14,443 bases of DNA from CAWEZN01 sp964498015 (GTDB lineage Bacteria; Zixibacteria; MSB-5A5; GN15; PGXB01): positions 1-14,443 of the forward strand of contig CAZCFT010000067.1 of the NCBI GenBank assembly GCA_964498015.1, read 5' to 3'. Under the pieces are notes generated by a model. It ran no database searches and had not been told where the DNA came from. It saw only the letters and a list, made by a program, of their open reading frames with translations. A program made the translations under genes and the position numbers. Positions 14,319 to 14,443 of the stretch are shown piece by piece (position 1 is the stretch's first letter; each line of letters opens with the position of its first letter).

Positions 14319-14443
14319 AAAAGCCCGGGCTGAAAGTCCGCTGAGGCGGACAGATTCTGTCCGCTCCCTACAGGCGCAAGTTGACCGAAAGATAGGGGAG
14401 TTGACTGAAGCTAATCGCCGGCTTAAGCGAAAAATCTTCGACC
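14296..14443 (+). CDS. Partial CDS at the right edge, coiled-coil N-terminus
   Basis: An open frame from ATG 14296 runs without a stop to the end of the window (49 codons). It begins inside folC in another frame (23-bp overlap). The product starts very basic (MPPRKGIKKARAESPLRR) and becomes a heptad-like helix (LQAQVDRKIGELTEANRRLKRKIF). Such a helix is typical of the linker before GAF, PAS or kinase domains in signalling proteins, but the domain itself lies outside the window, so no function is assigned. The palindromic repeat copy 2 falls inside codons 14-23. A start further right is possible; it would have to be non-ATG, as no ATG follows. Confidence 0.6.
   Translation, partial: MPPRKGIKKARAESPLRRTDSVRSLQAQVDRKIGELTEANRRLKRKIFD
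14336..14364. repeat. Short palindromic repeat, copy 2, with three complementary arms
   Basis: GTCCGC (14336-14341), GCGGAC (14346-14351) and GTCCGC (14359-14364) give two mutually exclusive 6-bp hairpins with loops of 4 and 7 nt. The order of elements and the shared AT-CTGTC-GC tail match copy 1 at 10979-11010. This copy lies 17 bp after the folC stop, inside the partial reading frame. Confidence 0.55.

Overview
The window reads as a chromosomal segment of a diderm bacterium of moderate G+C content. A beta-barrel outer-membrane protein with a C-terminal Phe and a lipoprotein point to an outer membrane. A response regulator of the PorX type (receiver plus PglZ/alkaline-phosphatase-like domain), next to a histidine kinase with an HQLGTP H-box, suggests the Bacteroidetes/FCB superphylum or a related candidate phylum such as Zixibacteria. 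The phylum guess is inference. I see no transposase, phage, CRISPR or plasmid gene; most of the window is core-genome-like.

Layout. Minus strand, 1-2.64 kb: an elongator-type tRNA-Met(CAU) with its own promoter; a two-TM DUF116-family membrane protein whose sigma70-like promoter puts the predicted transcription start on its ATG (predicted leaderless); about 490 bp with no convincing gene but one strong palindromic hairpin; then a two-gene unit, outer-membrane barrel followed by lipoprotein, closed by a clear intrinsic terminator. A divergent intergenic region (2.64-3.0 kb) separates this from everything to the right, which is all on the plus strand.

Plus strand, 3.0-6.07 kb: a polyamine operon with an XRE-cupin regulator, S-adenosylmethionine decarboxylase (speD, TTG start with a perfect Shine-Dalgarno), a fold-III ornithine-type decarboxylase and an aminopropyltransferase (speE). 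Together these would turn ornithine and decarboxylated SAM into putrescine and spermidine, probably under feedback control by the cupin regulator. An 11-bp perfect hairpin follows the operon.

Plus strand, 6.2-14.4 kb: from a promoter ahead of serS, a dense co-directional run of serS, a PorY-like histidine kinase, the PorX-like regulator, tsaE, tsaB, rimI-like acetyltransferase, accD and folC, with a further gene starting inside the end of folC and leaving the window. Many junctions overlap or nearly touch. The most interesting part is the kinase/PorX pair wedged between serS and the t6A genes tsaE/tsaB. In Bacteroidetes, PorX and PorY control type IX secretion and the PglZ domain cleaves oligonucleotides; what they control here cannot be read from this window. 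A short palindromic repeat occurs twice: once just before tsaB and once inside the start of the last, partial reading frame.
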